This document shows positions 11,359 through 19,491 of a DNA stretch of 49,029 bases, piece by piece. The notes below the pieces were generated by a model. The model was not told the DNA's origin, ran no database searches, and worked only from the letters and a program-made list of their open reading frames with translations. A program made the position numbers and the translations under genes. Each line of letters begins with the position of its first letter. Position 1 is the stretch's first letter. Source of the DNA: Acidovorax sp. MR-S7 (GTDB lineage Bacteria; Pseudomonadota; Gammaproteobacteria; Burkholderiales; Burkholderiaceae_C); assembly GCF_000400995.2 (NCBI RefSeq), contig NZ_DF238894.1, positions 1 to 49,029 on the forward strand, read 5' to 3'.

Positions 11359-12288
11359 ATGGACATTTTGCTGCAGCAGATCATCAATGGTCTGGTCCTG
11401 GGCAGCATGTACGCCTTGATAGCCCTGGGCTATACCATGGTGTACGGCATCATCCAGCTCATCAACTTCGCCCACGGGGAAGTGCTCATGATCGGGGCGC
11501 TCACCAGCTGGAGCTGCATCGGCCTCATGCAGGAGGCCATGCCCGGCGCGCCGGGCTGGAGCATCCTCCTGCTGGCCACCCTCATCGCCTGCGTGGTGGC
11601 CGCAGTGCTCAACTTCACCATCGAGAAGGTCGCCTACAAGCCTCTGCGCAACAGCCCGCGCCTGGCGCCCCTGATCACCGCCATCGGCATGTCCATCCTG
11701 CTGCAGACGCTGGCGATGATCGTCTGGAAGCCCAACTACAAGCCCTATCCCACGCTGCTGCCCGCCGCGCCCTTCCAGATCGGGGGCGCGGTGATCACCA
11801 CCACGCAGATCCTCATCCTGGGCGTGACGGTGGTCGCCCTGGCCTCCATGGTCTACCTGGTGAGCTACACGCGCCTGGGCCGCGCCATGCGCGCCACGGC
11901 CGAGAACCCGCGTGTGGCGGCGCTCATGGGCGTCAAGCCCGACATGGTGATCTCCGCCACCTTCATCATCGGCGCGGTGCTGGCGGCCATCGCCGGCATC
12001 ATGTGGGCGTCGAACTACGGCACGGCCCAGCACACCATGGGTTTCCTGCCGGGCCTGAAGGCCTTCACTGCGGCGGTGTTCGGCGGCATCGGCAACCTCG
12101 CGGGCGCAGTGGTCGGCGGCATCCTGCTGGGGCTGATCGAGGCGATCGGCTCGGGCTACATCGGCCAGCTCACGGGCGGCGTGCTGGGCAGCCACTACAC
12201 CGACATCTTCGCCTTCATCGTGCTCATCATCATCCTCACGCTGCGCCCCTCGGGCCTGCTGGGCGAGCGCGTGGCGGACCGCGCCTGA
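11359..12288 (+). CDS. livH: Branched-chain amino acid ABC transporter permease LivH
   Basis: A 309-residue inner-membrane permease with about eight hydrophobic segments. It begins MDILLQQIINGLVLGSMYAL and contains the LivH features GYTMVYGIIQLINFAHGE and TRLGRAMRATAENPRVAALM. The start at 11359 follows AAAGGA at correct spacing; an upstream in-frame start adds ten unlikely residues. It is the first gene of livHMGF. Family substrates are leucine, isoleucine and valine, and sometimes amides or aromatic acids; the binding protein that would decide this is not in the window. Confidence 0.93.
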   Translation: MDILLQQIINGLVLGSMYALIALGYTMVYGIIQLINFAHGEVLMIGALTSWSCIGLMQEAMPGAPGWSILLLATLIACVVAAVLNFTIEKVAYKPLRNSPRLAPLITAIGMSILLQTLAMIVWKPNYKPYPTLLPAAPFQIGGAVITTTQILILGVTVVALASMVYLVSYTRLGRAMRATAENPRVAALMGVKPDMVISATFIIGAVLAAIAGIMWASNYGTAQHTMGFLPGLKAFTAAVFGGIGNLAGAVVGGILLGLIEAIGSGYIGQLTGGVLGSHYTDIFAFIVLIIILTLRPSGLLGERVADRA

Positions 12289-12307
12289 GACCAGAGGGAG
12301 CACACAC

Positions 12308-13384
12308 ATGAAAAACAACAAGATCCAATGGATCCTGGGCGGCATCGCACTGCTGGTGCTGCCGCTGGTGCTGCAGTACTTCGGCAACGCCTGGGTGCGC
12401 ATCGCCGACCTGGCGCTGCTCTACGTGATGCTGGCCCTGGGCCTGAACATCGTGGTGGGCTACGCGGGCCTGCTCGATCTGGGCTACGTGGCCTTCTACG
12501 CCGTGGGCGCCTACATGTTCGGCCTGCTGGCCTCGCCGCACCTGGCGGACAACTTCGCGTGGTTCTCCGCGCACTTCCCCGACGGGCTGCACATCTCGCT
12601 GTGGCTGGTGATTCCGCTGGCGCTGGTGCTGGCGGCGTGCACGGGGGTGCTGCTGGGCATCCCGGTGCTCAAGCTGCGCGGCGACTACCTGGCCATCGTG
12701 ACGCTGGGCTTCGGCGAGATCATCCGCATCTTCATGAACAACCTGGACCACCCGGTCAACATCACCAACGGCCCCAAGGGCCTGGGGCAGATCGACTCGG
12801 TGAAGGTCTTCGGGCTCGACCTGGGGCGGCGGCTGGAGCTGTTCGGCTACGACATCAACTCGGTCACGCTGTACTACTACCTGTTCCTGGCGCTGGTGCT
12901 CGTCACCATCCTGGTGTGCTACCGCCTGCAGGACTCGCGCATCGGCCGCGCGTGGATGGCCATCCGCGAGGACGAGATCGCCGCCAAGGCCATGGGCATC
13001 AACACCCGCAACATGAAGCTGCTGGCCTTCGGCATGGGCGCTTCGTTCGGCGGCGTGGCGGGGGCCATGTTCGGCGCATTCCAGGGCTTCGTGTCGCCCG
13101 AGTCTTTCAGCCTCATGGAGTCGGTGATGATCGTCGCCATGGTGGTGCTCGGCGGCATCGGCCACATCCCGGGCGTGATCCTGGGCGCGGTGCTGCTGTC
13201 GGCGCTGCCCGAGGTGCTGCGCTACGTGGCCGGCCCGCTGCAGGCCATGACCGACGGGCGCCTGGACTCGTCCATCCTGCGCCAGCTCCTGATCGCGCTG
13301 GCGATGATCATCGTGATGCTGCTGCGCCCGCGCGGCCTGTGGCCCTCGCCCGAGCACGGCAAGAGCCTCGTGCAGAAGTCCTGA
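12308..13384 (+). CDS. livM: Branched-chain amino acid ABC transporter permease LivM
   Basis: A 358-residue permease with about ten hydrophobic segments. It shows the LivM signatures GLNIVVGYAGLLDLGYVAFYAVGAY and, in the coupling region, RIGRAWMAIREDEIAAKAMGI. It pairs with LivH to form the membrane channel. It starts 19 bp after livH, behind an AGAGGGAG ribosome-binding site. livG follows after 24 bp. Confidence 0.93.
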   Translation: MKNNKIQWILGGIALLVLPLVLQYFGNAWVRIADLALLYVMLALGLNIVVGYAGLLDLGYVAFYAVGAYMFGLLASPHLADNFAWFSAHFPDGLHISLWLVIPLALVLAACTGVLLGIPVLKLRGDYLAIVTLGFGEIIRIFMNNLDHPVNITNGPKGLGQIDSVKVFGLDLGRRLELFGYDINSVTLYYYLFLALVLVTILVCYRLQDSRIGRAWMAIREDEIAAKAMGINTRNMKLLAFGMGASFGGVAGAMFGAFQGFVSPESFSLMESVMIVAMVVLGGIGHIPGVILGAVLLSALPEVLRYVAGPLQAMTDGRLDSSILRQLLIALAMIIVMLLRPRGLWPSPEHGKSLVQKS

Positions 13385-13408
13385 CACCACCACGCGAGAA
13401 GCAAGAAC

Positions 13409-14191
13409 ATGGCAGATACATCGAAAGAAGTGGTGCTGAAGGTCGCGGGCATCTCCAAGCGCTTCGGCGGCCTGCAGGCGCTGTCCGGCGTGGGCATCAC
13501 CATCCGGCGCGGCCAGGTCTACGGCCTGATCGGGCCCAACGGCGCGGGCAAGACGACGTTCTTCAACGTCATCACGGGCCTGTACACGCCCGACGCGGGC
13601 TCCTTCGAGCTGGCGGGCCAGCCCTATGAGCCCACCGCCGTGCACCTGGTGGCCAAGGCGGGCATCGCGCGCACGTTCCAGAACATCCGCCTCTTCGCCG
13701 ACATGACGGCGCTGGAGAACGTGATGGTGGGCCGCCACATCCGCACCCATTCGGGGCTGTTCGGCGCGGTGTTCCGTACCAAGGGCTTCAAGGAGGAAGA
13801 AGCGGCTATTCGCCACCGCGCGCAGGAGCTGCTCGACTACGTGGGCATCGGCAAGTACGCCGACTTCAAGGCGCGCACGCTGTCCTATGGCGACCAGCGC
13901 CGCCTGGAGATCGCCCGGGCGCTCGCCACCGACCCGCAGCTCATCGCGCTCGACGAGCCCGCGGCCGGCATGAACGCCACCGAGAAGGTGCAGCTGCGCG
14001 AGCTGATCGACCGCATCCGCAACGACGACCGCACCATCCTGCTCATCGAGCACGACGTGAAGCTGGTGATGGGCCTGTGCGACCGCGTGACGGTGCTCGA
14101 CTACGGCAAGCAGATCGCCGAGGGCACCCCTGCCGAAGTGCAGCAGAACGAAAAAGTGATCGAGGCCTACCTGGGCACCGGCGGGCACTGA
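13409..14191 (+). CDS. livG: Branched-chain amino acid ABC transporter ATPase LivG
   Basis: A 260-residue cytoplasmic ATPase. Walker A GPNGAGKTT is at 42-50, the ABC signature LSYGDQRRLE starts at 158, Walker B LIALDEP is near 178-184, and the H-loop histidine is in LLIEHDVKLVMGL. The signature departs from LSGGQ as is usual in LivG (BCA_ABC C-terminal extension AYLGTGG). It works as a heterodimer with LivF. livF starts 13 bp after its stop. Confidence 0.94.
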   Translation: MADTSKEVVLKVAGISKRFGGLQALSGVGITIRRGQVYGLIGPNGAGKTTFFNVITGLYTPDAGSFELAGQPYEPTAVHLVAKAGIARTFQNIRLFADMTALENVMVGRHIRTHSGLFGAVFRTKGFKEEEAAIRHRAQELLDYVGIGKYADFKARTLSYGDQRRLEIARALATDPQLIALDEPAAGMNATEKVQLRELIDRIRNDDRTILLIEHDVKLVMGLCDRVTVLDYGKQIAEGTPAEVQQNEKVIEAYLGTGGH

Positions 14192-14204
14192 AGGACCGAA
14201 AGAA

Positions 14205-14933
14205 ATGGCCGAGAAATCCAACAAAGTTCTATTGCAGGTCAAGGGCCTGAAGGTGGCCTACGGCGGCATCCAGGCCGTCAAGGGTGTGGACATGGAGGTG
14301 CGCGAGGGCGAGCTCGTCACGCTCATCGGCTCCAACGGCGCCGGCAAGACCACCACCATGAAGGCCATCACCGGCACCCTGGGTATGAACGATGGCGACA
14401 TCGAATACCTGGGCCAGAGCATCCGCGGCAAGGGTGCGTGGGACCTGGTCAAGCAGGGCCTGGTGATGGTGCCCGAGGGCCGCGGCGTGTTCGCGCGCAT
14501 GACCATCACCGAGAACCTGCTCATGGGCGCCTACACGCGCGACGACAAGGCGGGCATCCAGGCCGACATCGAGAAGATGTTCACCATCTTCCCGCGCCTG
14601 CGCGAGCGCAAGGACCAGCTGGCCGGCACCATGTCCGGCGGCGAGCAGCAGATGCTGGCCATGGGCCGCGCGCTGATGAGCCAGCCCAAGGTTCTGCTGC
14701 TCGACGAGCCTTCCATGGGCCTGTCGCCCATCATGGTGGACAAGATCTTCGAGGTGGTGCGCGACGTGTACGCCCTGGGCGTGACCATCGTGCTGGTGGA
14801 GCAGAACGCCAGCCGGGCGCTGGCCATCGCCGACCGGGGCTATGTGATGGAGTCCGGCCTCATCACCATGGCGGGCGGCGGGCAGGATCTGCTGAACGAC
14901 CCGCGCGTGCGCGCGGCCTACCTGGGCGAGTGA
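14205..14933 (+). CDS. livF: Branched-chain amino acid ABC transporter ATPase LivF
   Basis: A 242-residue ATPase partner of LivG. Walker A GSNGAGKTT is at 42-50, the signature MSGGEQQ at 143-149, and Walker B VLLLDEPSMG follows with LVEQNASRAL. It begins behind AAGGACCGAAAG. It is the last gene of livHMGF, closed by a strong terminator about 20 bp downstream. No livJ/K gene follows. Confidence 0.94.
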   Translation: MAEKSNKVLLQVKGLKVAYGGIQAVKGVDMEVREGELVTLIGSNGAGKTTTMKAITGTLGMNDGDIEYLGQSIRGKGAWDLVKQGLVMVPEGRGVFARMTITENLLMGAYTRDDKAGIQADIEKMFTIFPRLRERKDQLAGTMSGGEQQMLAMGRALMSQPKVLLLDEPSMGLSPIMVDKIFEVVRDVYALGVTIVLVEQNASRALAIADRGYVMESGLITMAGGGQDLLNDPRVRAAYLGE

Positions 14934-14955
14934 GGCGCGGCCCGCTCCCCACCCA

Positions 14956-14985
14956 AAAGCACCGCTGCGGCGGTGCTTTCTTTTT
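14956..14985 (+). terminator. Intrinsic terminator of livHMGF
   Basis: AAAGCACCGC pairs with GCGGTGCTTT over a TGCG tetraloop, followed by CTTTTT. The T tract runs straight into a repeat copy. Confidence 0.9.
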
Positions 14986-15035
14986 CATAGCTGCCAGCGC
15001 TTGCTGGATATGCGCTAGAGTGCAATCTGGCTTGT
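14983..15035 (+). repeat. Palindromic intergenic repeat copy
   Basis: CATAGCTGCCAGCGCTTGCT is followed by GGATATGCGCTAGAG and a tail CAATCTGGCTTG. It lies between the livF terminator and the DUF486 gene. The right stem arm carries one mismatch. Confidence 0.85.
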
Positions 15036-15048
15036 AAAACCCTGCGCC

Positions 15049-15411
15049 ATGCACACCCTGCAATCCCTGCCCATCCCCCTGCAGACCATCCTGCTGCTGG
15101 CGGCCAGCAATGTCTTCATGACCTTCGCCTGGTACGGCCACCTCAAGAACCTGGCCACTTCGCCCTGGTACGTGGCGGCGCTGGTGAGCTGGGGTATCGC
15201 GCTGTTCGAGTACCTGCTGCAGGTGCCGGCCAACCGCATCGGCCACACGCAGTTCAGCGTGGGCCAGCTCAAGATCATGCAGGAGGTGATCACCCTCACC
15301 GTGTTCGTGCCGTTCGCCGTGTTCTACATGAACGAGCCGCTCAAGTGGGACTACCTGTGGGCGGGTTTGTGCCTGGTGGGCGCTGTGTATTTCATCTTTC
15401 GCAGCGCATGA
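15049..15411 (+). CDS. DUF486 family small membrane protein
   Basis: A 120-residue protein with four hydrophobic helices. It contains the DUF486 landmarks SNVFMTFAWYGHLK, LFEYLLQVPANRIGH and LKIMQEVITL. DUF486 proteins resemble half-size drug/metabolite transporters; the substrate is unknown. No clear Shine-Dalgarno sequence lies upstream because the repeat occupies that space. It is convergent with the outer-membrane protein gene, the two sharing a terminator. Confidence 0.85.
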   Translation: MHTLQSLPIPLQTILLLAASNVFMTFAWYGHLKNLATSPWYVAALVSWGIALFEYLLQVPANRIGHTQFSVGQLKIMQEVITLTVFVPFAVFYMNEPLKWDYLWAGLCLVGAVYFIFRSA

Positions 15412-15435
15412 AAAAGCCCCTCGAAAAGAGGGGCT
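15411..15435 (-). terminator. Intrinsic terminator of the outer-membrane barrel gene
   Basis: AGCCCCTC pairs with GAGGGGCT. On the minus strand it is followed by a T5 run. It lies 18 bp after the stop of the minus-strand gene. Confidence 0.85.
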
Positions 15436-15452
15436 GGACCCAGGCGGAAGGG

Positions 15453-16058
15453 TCAGAAGCGGTACTGCAGCCCCAGCGAGGTCATGTCCACGTCCGAGCT
15501 GCCGTCGGCGAAGTGGAAGCGGTGGCGCTCCCATTCCAGCACGGCCGCCCACTGCGGCGTGAAGGCCCAGCGCACGCCCAGGCCGTATGACAGGCCGAAG
15601 CCGCTGTCCTTGCCCGTATTCACGCCGAAGCCGCTGTAGCCGCCGGTGCGCGTGCGGCCGTAGGTGGTGCCCAGCTTGCCGAACACGTCGAACTGCTCGC
15701 CCAGCGGCGCACGGCCGATCAGGCTGAGGTTGAGGCCCTGGGCCTTGGTGTTGCCGCCAATGCGGTCGGCCTTGCCCATGTTCAGGTAGCCCAGTTCCAG
15801 CCCGAAGTAGGGGTTGAAATAGCCGCCCGTGTAGATCTTGAACGCGGTGTCGCTGTCGTCGAAGCCGAAACCGCCCGTGCCGCTGCGCAGGTCGTACTTG
15901 GACTGGCCGGCGCTGATGCCCATGTATCCGGCCTGCGTGCCGGGCACGAAGGAGCGCTCGGACATCGGGGCGGGCTGGTTCTGCGCATGCACGGCACCGG
16001 CCGCGCAAGCCAGGGCGACCAGGCAGGGAAGGGTGCGAAGGGAGGGTGTCAATTTCAT
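15453..16058 (-). CDS. Outer-membrane beta-barrel protein
   Basis: A 201-residue protein with a signal peptide (MKLTPSLRTL, cleavage likely after AVHA). The mature part has alternating hydrophobic strands rich in G, Y and F, and ends in QYRF, the terminal-aromatic signal for BAM insertion. The pattern YMGISAGQSKYD and TAFKIYTGGYFNPYFGLELGY fits OmpA/OmpW-like eight-stranded barrels. No peptidoglycan-binding domain is present. The start at 16058 is chosen for the signal peptide. Function is unknown; it is probably monocistronic. Confidence 0.82.
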   Translation of the reverse strand: MKLTPSLRTLPCLVALACAAGAVHAQNQPAPMSERSFVPGTQAGYMGISAGQSKYDLRSGTGGFGFDDSDTAFKIYTGGYFNPYFGLELGYLNMGKADRIGGNTKAQGLNLSLIGRAPLGEQFDVFGKLGTTYGRTRTGGYSGFGVNTGKDSGFGLSYGLGVRWAFTPQWAAVLEWERHRFHFADGSSDVDMTSLGLQYRF

Positions 16059-16314
16059 GGCGGGGTCCTTGGTGGGGTGAAGGGAAGGCATGCCATGTCC
16101 GCATGGCCGAGGCCCCAATCTACGGACCGGGCGCGGCGCAGGCTGTGGGTCCACGCGGTGCATGGCTGTCGGCAGGGTCCTACGCGCCGGGGCGCTGCAC
16201 CGGCGTTCCGAGGGGCATGGCCCAGCCGGTTAAACTCGCGCCTTTCGCAGATTTGTCACACGATGTTCATCTCTGCGTCACGAAGCCGTTGAAAAGGTCC
16301 GACCAGGAGTCCGC

Positions 16315-16962
16315 ATGTTGTTTGGAAAGCTGTTGCCCCGCGAGGGCAATTTTTTCGAGATGTTCAACCAGCATGCAGATCGCATCGTCGAGGCGGCACG
16401 GGCCTTTTCCCAACTGGTGGCCCACTATGGCGACACCCACCTGCGCGACCAGTACAACCAGGACGTGGACAACGCCGAGCGCGCCGCCGACCGCGTGACG
16501 CACGAGGTCAACCGCACGCTGCACCAGACCTTCATCACGCCGATCGACCGCGAGCAGATCCACTCGCTGATCAACACCATGGACGACGTGGCCGACCTGA
16601 TCCAGGATTCGGCCGAAACCATGGCCCTGTACGACATCCGCCACATGACGGACGAGATCACGCGCCTGACGGACCTGAGCGTCAAGTGCTGCGAGCGCGT
16701 GCGCGACGCCGTGCAGCTGCTCTCGCGCATCGCCGATCCCGCCGTGGCCGAGGCCGCCCTGAAGACCTGCGAGGAAATCGACCGCCTGGAGGGCGACGCC
16801 GACCGCGTGCTGCGCAGCGCCATGAGCAAGCTGTTCCGCGAGGAGCCCGACGTGCGCGAGGTCATCAAGCTCAAGGCCATCTACGAGTTGCTGGAAACCA
16901 TCACCGACCGCTGCGAAGACGTGGCCAACCTCATCGAAGGCATCATCCTCGAGAACTCCTGA
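16315..16962 (+). CDS. DUF47 family Pit accessory protein (PhoU-like)
   Basis: A 215-residue all-helical protein of the DUF47/PhoU-like family, starting MLFGKLLPREGNFFEMFN. The acidic repeats DNAERAADRVTHEVN and DRCEDVANLIEGI are the metal-binding motifs of the family. It lies 38 bp upstream of pit, the standard pairing, and probably tunes Pit activity in the cytoplasm. Start codon and AGGAG spacing are good. The 256-bp gap upstream shows no coding signal. Confidence 0.9.
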   Translation: MLFGKLLPREGNFFEMFNQHADRIVEAARAFSQLVAHYGDTHLRDQYNQDVDNAERAADRVTHEVNRTLHQTFITPIDREQIHSLINTMDDVADLIQDSAETMALYDIRHMTDEITRLTDLSVKCCERVRDAVQLLSRIADPAVAEAALKTCEEIDRLEGDADRVLRSAMSKLFREEPDVREVIKLKAIYELLETITDRCEDVANLIEGIILENS

Positions 16963-17000
16963 GGCCGGGGCTCCGTCCCGCTTCGCCTCTCGTCCCAAGC

Positions 17001-18011
17001 ATGGAAACAGTACAAACCGCCCTGTGGGTCGTGGTCGTGCTGGTGGCGCTGGCCATCGTGTTCGACTTCATGAACGGCTTCCACGACGCTGCCAACTCCA
17101 TCGCCACCGTGGTCTCCACGGGCGTGCTCAAGCCGACGCAGGCGGTGGTCTTCGCGGCGTTCTTCAACTTCGTCGCCATCTTCGTCTTCCACCTGAGCGT
17201 GGCGGCCACCATCGGCAAGGGCATCGTCGAGCCGGGCGTGGTGGATACGCACGTGGTCTTCGGCGCGCTCGTCGGGGCCATCACCTGGAACGTCATCACC
17301 TGGTACTACGGCATCCCCAGCAGCTCGTCGCACGCGCTCATCGGCGGTATCGTGGGCGCGGTGATGGCCAAGACCGGCGCGGGCGCACTGGTCGCCAGCG
17401 GCATCCTCAAGACCGTGGCCTTCATCTTCGTGTCGCCCCTGCTGGGCTTCCTGCTGGGATCGCTGATGATGGTGGCCGTGGCCTGGATGTTCCGCCGCAT
17501 GCGTCCCAACCGGGTGGACAAGTGGTTCCGCCGCCTGCAGCTCGTCTCGGCCGGCGCCTACAGCCTGGGCCACGGCGGCAACGACGCGCAGAAGACCATC
17601 GGCATCATCTGGCTGCTGCTCATCGCCACGGGCTACGCCTCGGCCAGCGACTCGGCGCCGCCCACCTGGACCATCGTCTCGTGCTATGCGGCCATCGGCC
17701 TGGGCACCATGTTCGGCGGCTGGCGCATCGTCAAAACCATGGGCCAGAAGATCACCAAGCTCAAGCCCGTGGGGGGCTTCTGCGCCGAGACCGGCGGTGC
17801 GATGACGCTGTTCATCGCCACGGCGCTGGGCATTCCCGTCTCCACCACCCACACCATCACCGGCGCCATCGTCGGCGTGGGCTCCACCCAGCGCGCGAGC
17901 GCCGTGCGCTGGGGCGTGGCGGGCAACATCGTCTGGGCGTGGATCCTCACCATCCCAGCCAGCGCCTTCGTGGCCGCCATCGCCTACTGGATCAGCCTGC
18001 AGCTCTATTGA
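17001..18011 (+). CDS. pit: Low-affinity inorganic phosphate transporter Pit
   Basis: A 336-residue inner-membrane metal-phosphate:proton symporter of the PiT family. The duplicated signature is visible: FDFMNGFHDAANSIATVVST at the N-terminus and SLGHGGNDAQKTIGII in the second half. About ten hydrophobic segments are seen, with the short cytoplasmic loop typical of bacterial forms. The start at 17001 gives the family N-terminus. It follows the DUF47 gene in one operon. Its stop codon abuts a repeat copy. Confidence 0.94.
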   Translation: METVQTALWVVVVLVALAIVFDFMNGFHDAANSIATVVSTGVLKPTQAVVFAAFFNFVAIFVFHLSVAATIGKGIVEPGVVDTHVVFGALVGAITWNVITWYYGIPSSSSHALIGGIVGAVMAKTGAGALVASGILKTVAFIFVSPLLGFLLGSLMMVAVAWMFRRMRPNRVDKWFRRLQLVSAGAYSLGHGGNDAQKTIGIIWLLLIATGYASASDSAPPTWTIVSCYAAIGLGTMFGGWRIVKTMGQKITKLKPVGGFCAETGGAMTLFIATALGIPVSTTHTITGAIVGVGSTQRASAVRWGVAGNIVWAWILTIPASAFVAAIAYWISLQLY

Positions 18012-18058
18012 TTTGATAGCTGCCAGCGCTTGTCCAGCAAGCGCTGCAGCCCAATTTC
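18012..18058 (+). repeat. Palindromic intergenic repeat copy
   Basis: TTTGATAGCTGCCAGCGCTT is followed by GTCCAGCAAGCGCTGCAGCC. CAGCGCTTG/CAAGCGCTG forms a perfect 9-bp stem with a 5-nt loop. It fills the space between the stops of pit and the convergent TM2-like gene, touching both. Confidence 0.9.
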
Positions 18059-18503
18059 ATTGTGAAATCTTGCGGGCTTCCTCGATCTGGTATTCGAAGT
18101 AGTGCTGGAAGCTGTACGCAATGCTGGCCATCAGCACGGCCGTGCCGATCATGAGCGCGGCTGCAATGGCGAAGACCGTGAACCAGTTCGTGCGGCCCGG
18201 CGCGGCATCGGGCGCACCTTGCGGGTTGAAGCGCGCGTTCCACTTCTCGGGCGGCATCAGGCCGTAGAGGATGGCGCGCAGCGCGCAGCCCGCGATCGTG
18301 AAGCCCAGCAAGGGAATCAGCAGCCAGCTCAGCTGGTCGTCCTGCCCCAGTTGCTGCACGCGCTGGATGCCGTACACGCCGAGCGCCGTCGGCAACGGCA
18401 GCAGCCAGCCGAGCATGTCGCCCAGGCCATGCAGGTAGAAGCGGTGCAGCCCCAGGGGGCCGCCAAGGAATGCGAGCCACGCCGCGATGGTCTTGTTCTT
18501 CAT
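18057..18503 (-). CDS. TM2-like membrane protein
   Basis: A 148-residue protein with about four hydrophobic segments. The N-terminal AAWLAFLGGPLGLHRFYLHG matches the TM2-domain pattern of two helices with a G-x-HRFYLG turn. The C-terminal half has two more helices and an acidic tail. Function is unknown. The final codons and stop lie at the edge of an intergenic repeat. It is 23 bp downstream of the GNAT gene on the same strand. Confidence 0.75.
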   Translation of the reverse strand: MKNKTIAAWLAFLGGPLGLHRFYLHGLGDMLGWLLPLPTALGVYGIQRVQQLGQDDQLSWLLIPLLGFTIAGCALRAILYGLMPPEKWNARFNPQGAPDAAPGRTNWFTVFAIAAALMIGTAVLMASIAYSFQHYFEYQIEEARKISQ

Positions 18504-18526
18504 GGGGCGCCATTATTGGCGCTCGG

Positions 18527-19048
18527 TCACTCGGGTGCGGTGGAGTCGCCCGCGCCCAGGGGCTTTTCCATGAGCACGATGTCGCGCCATGCGCCGAACT
18601 TCCAGCCCACCGAGCGCAGCACGCCCACGTGGGCAAAGCCTGCCGCGCGGTGCACGCCGACGGAGCCCGCGTTGGCCGAGTCGCCGATCACCGCCAGCAG
18701 CTTGCGCACGCCCGCGGCCTCGGCCTGCGCGCCCAGCGCATCCAGCAGCAGGCGGCCCAGGCCGCGCCCGTGCGCGTCGTGGGCCACGTAGATCGAATCC
18801 TCGGCCGAGAAGCGGTAGGCCGGGCGCGGCTTGAACCAGTTGCAGTAGGCGAAACCCAGCACGCGGCCATCCTCCTCGGCCACCAGGTAGGGCAGGCCCT
18901 TGGCCAGCACGTCGGCGCGGCGCGCGGCCATGTCCTCGGCACCGGGCGGATCGATCTCGAAGGTGCCCGTGCCGTGCAGCACATGGTGGGCGTAGATGGC
19001 GGTGATGGTGGCGACATCTTCGTCGCGGCTGCTGCGGATGAGGGGCAT
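18527..19048 (-). CDS. GNAT N-acetyltransferase (phosphinothricin-acetyltransferase-like)
   Basis: A 173-residue acetyltransferase with the Gcn5 fold. The acetyl-CoA loop AHDAHGRGLGRLLLDAL covers about residues 89-105. The N-terminus IRSSRDEDVATITAIYAHHV and the GSVGVHRAAGFAHVGVL segment match the Pat/YwnH-type subfamily, which acetylates small amines such as phosphinothricin or methionine sulfoximine. The real substrate is unknown. It is divergent from rpsP, whose -10 box is 15 bp from this start codon. Confidence 0.85.
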   Translation of the reverse strand: MPLIRSSRDEDVATITAIYAHHVLHGTGTFEIDPPGAEDMAARRADVLAKGLPYLVAEEDGRVLGFAYCNWFKPRPAYRFSAEDSIYVAHDAHGRGLGRLLLDALGAQAEAAGVRKLLAVIGDSANAGSVGVHRAAGFAHVGVLRSVGWKFGAWRDIVLMEKPLGAGDSTAPE

Positions 19049-19062
19049 AGGCAGGTTGTGGA

Positions 19063-19068
19063 TATAAT
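19063..19068 (+). promoter_or_regulatory. -10 element of rpsP promoter
   Basis: TATAAT is followed by CGGCGGC and TTTGCTG, almost the same as the rpmB promoter. The leader is about 95 nt and contains a CTGGCC/GGCCAG hairpin. No obvious -35 box is present. Confidence 0.6.
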
Positions 19069-19169
19069 CGGCGGCTTTGCTGCGTGTCGCTGGCCGGGTG
19101 GCCAGTCGCGTGTCTCAAACGCCGCAAGAACGAAGCAGCATTTGCTGCGACCCACCCGAAGGATTCATT

Positions 19170-19421
19170 ATGGTCGTGATTCGACTCTCCCGCGGCGGCT
19201 CCAAGGGCCGTCCGTTCTTCAACATCGTCGTCGCCGACAAGCGCGTGCGCCGCGACGGCCGCTTCATCGAGCGCCTGGGCTTCTACAACCCCTCCGCCAA
19301 GGGCGCCGAGGAAGAGCTGCGCATCGCCCAGGACCGCCTGACGTACTGGAAGGGCGTGGGCGCTCAGCCTTCTCCCACCGTGGACCGCCTGATCAAGCAA
19401 GCCGCCAAGAAGGCCGCCTGA
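19170..19421 (+). CDS. rpsP: 30S ribosomal protein S16
   Basis: An 83-residue protein starting [20 protein letters not shown], the S16 signature, with IERLGFYNP and [17 protein letters not shown]. It belongs to the small subunit's 5' domain and is needed for assembly. The start at 19170 follows GAAGGATTC. It is the first gene of rpsP-rimM-trmD-rplS, but a terminator-like hairpin separates it from rimM. Confidence 0.96.
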   Translation: MVVIRLSRGGSKGRPFFNIVVADKRVRRDGRFIERLGFYNPSAKGAEEELRIAQDRLTYWKGVGAQPSPTVDRLIKQAAKKAA

Positions 19422-19440
19422 TTCCCGGACCCCATCCATG

Positions 19441-19476
19441 AAAAGGGCGGGCTTCCATGCGAAGCGCGCCCTTTTT
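19441..19476 (+). terminator. Terminator-like hairpin between rpsP and rimM
   Basis: AAAAGGGCG-G-GCTTC pairs with GAAGC-G-CGCCCTTTT around a CATGC loop. There is a single G/G mismatch and a T5 run. It begins 19 bp after the rpsP stop and ends 15 bp before the rimM ATG. Confidence 0.75.
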
Positions 19477-19491
19477 CCATTGAGCACCGCC

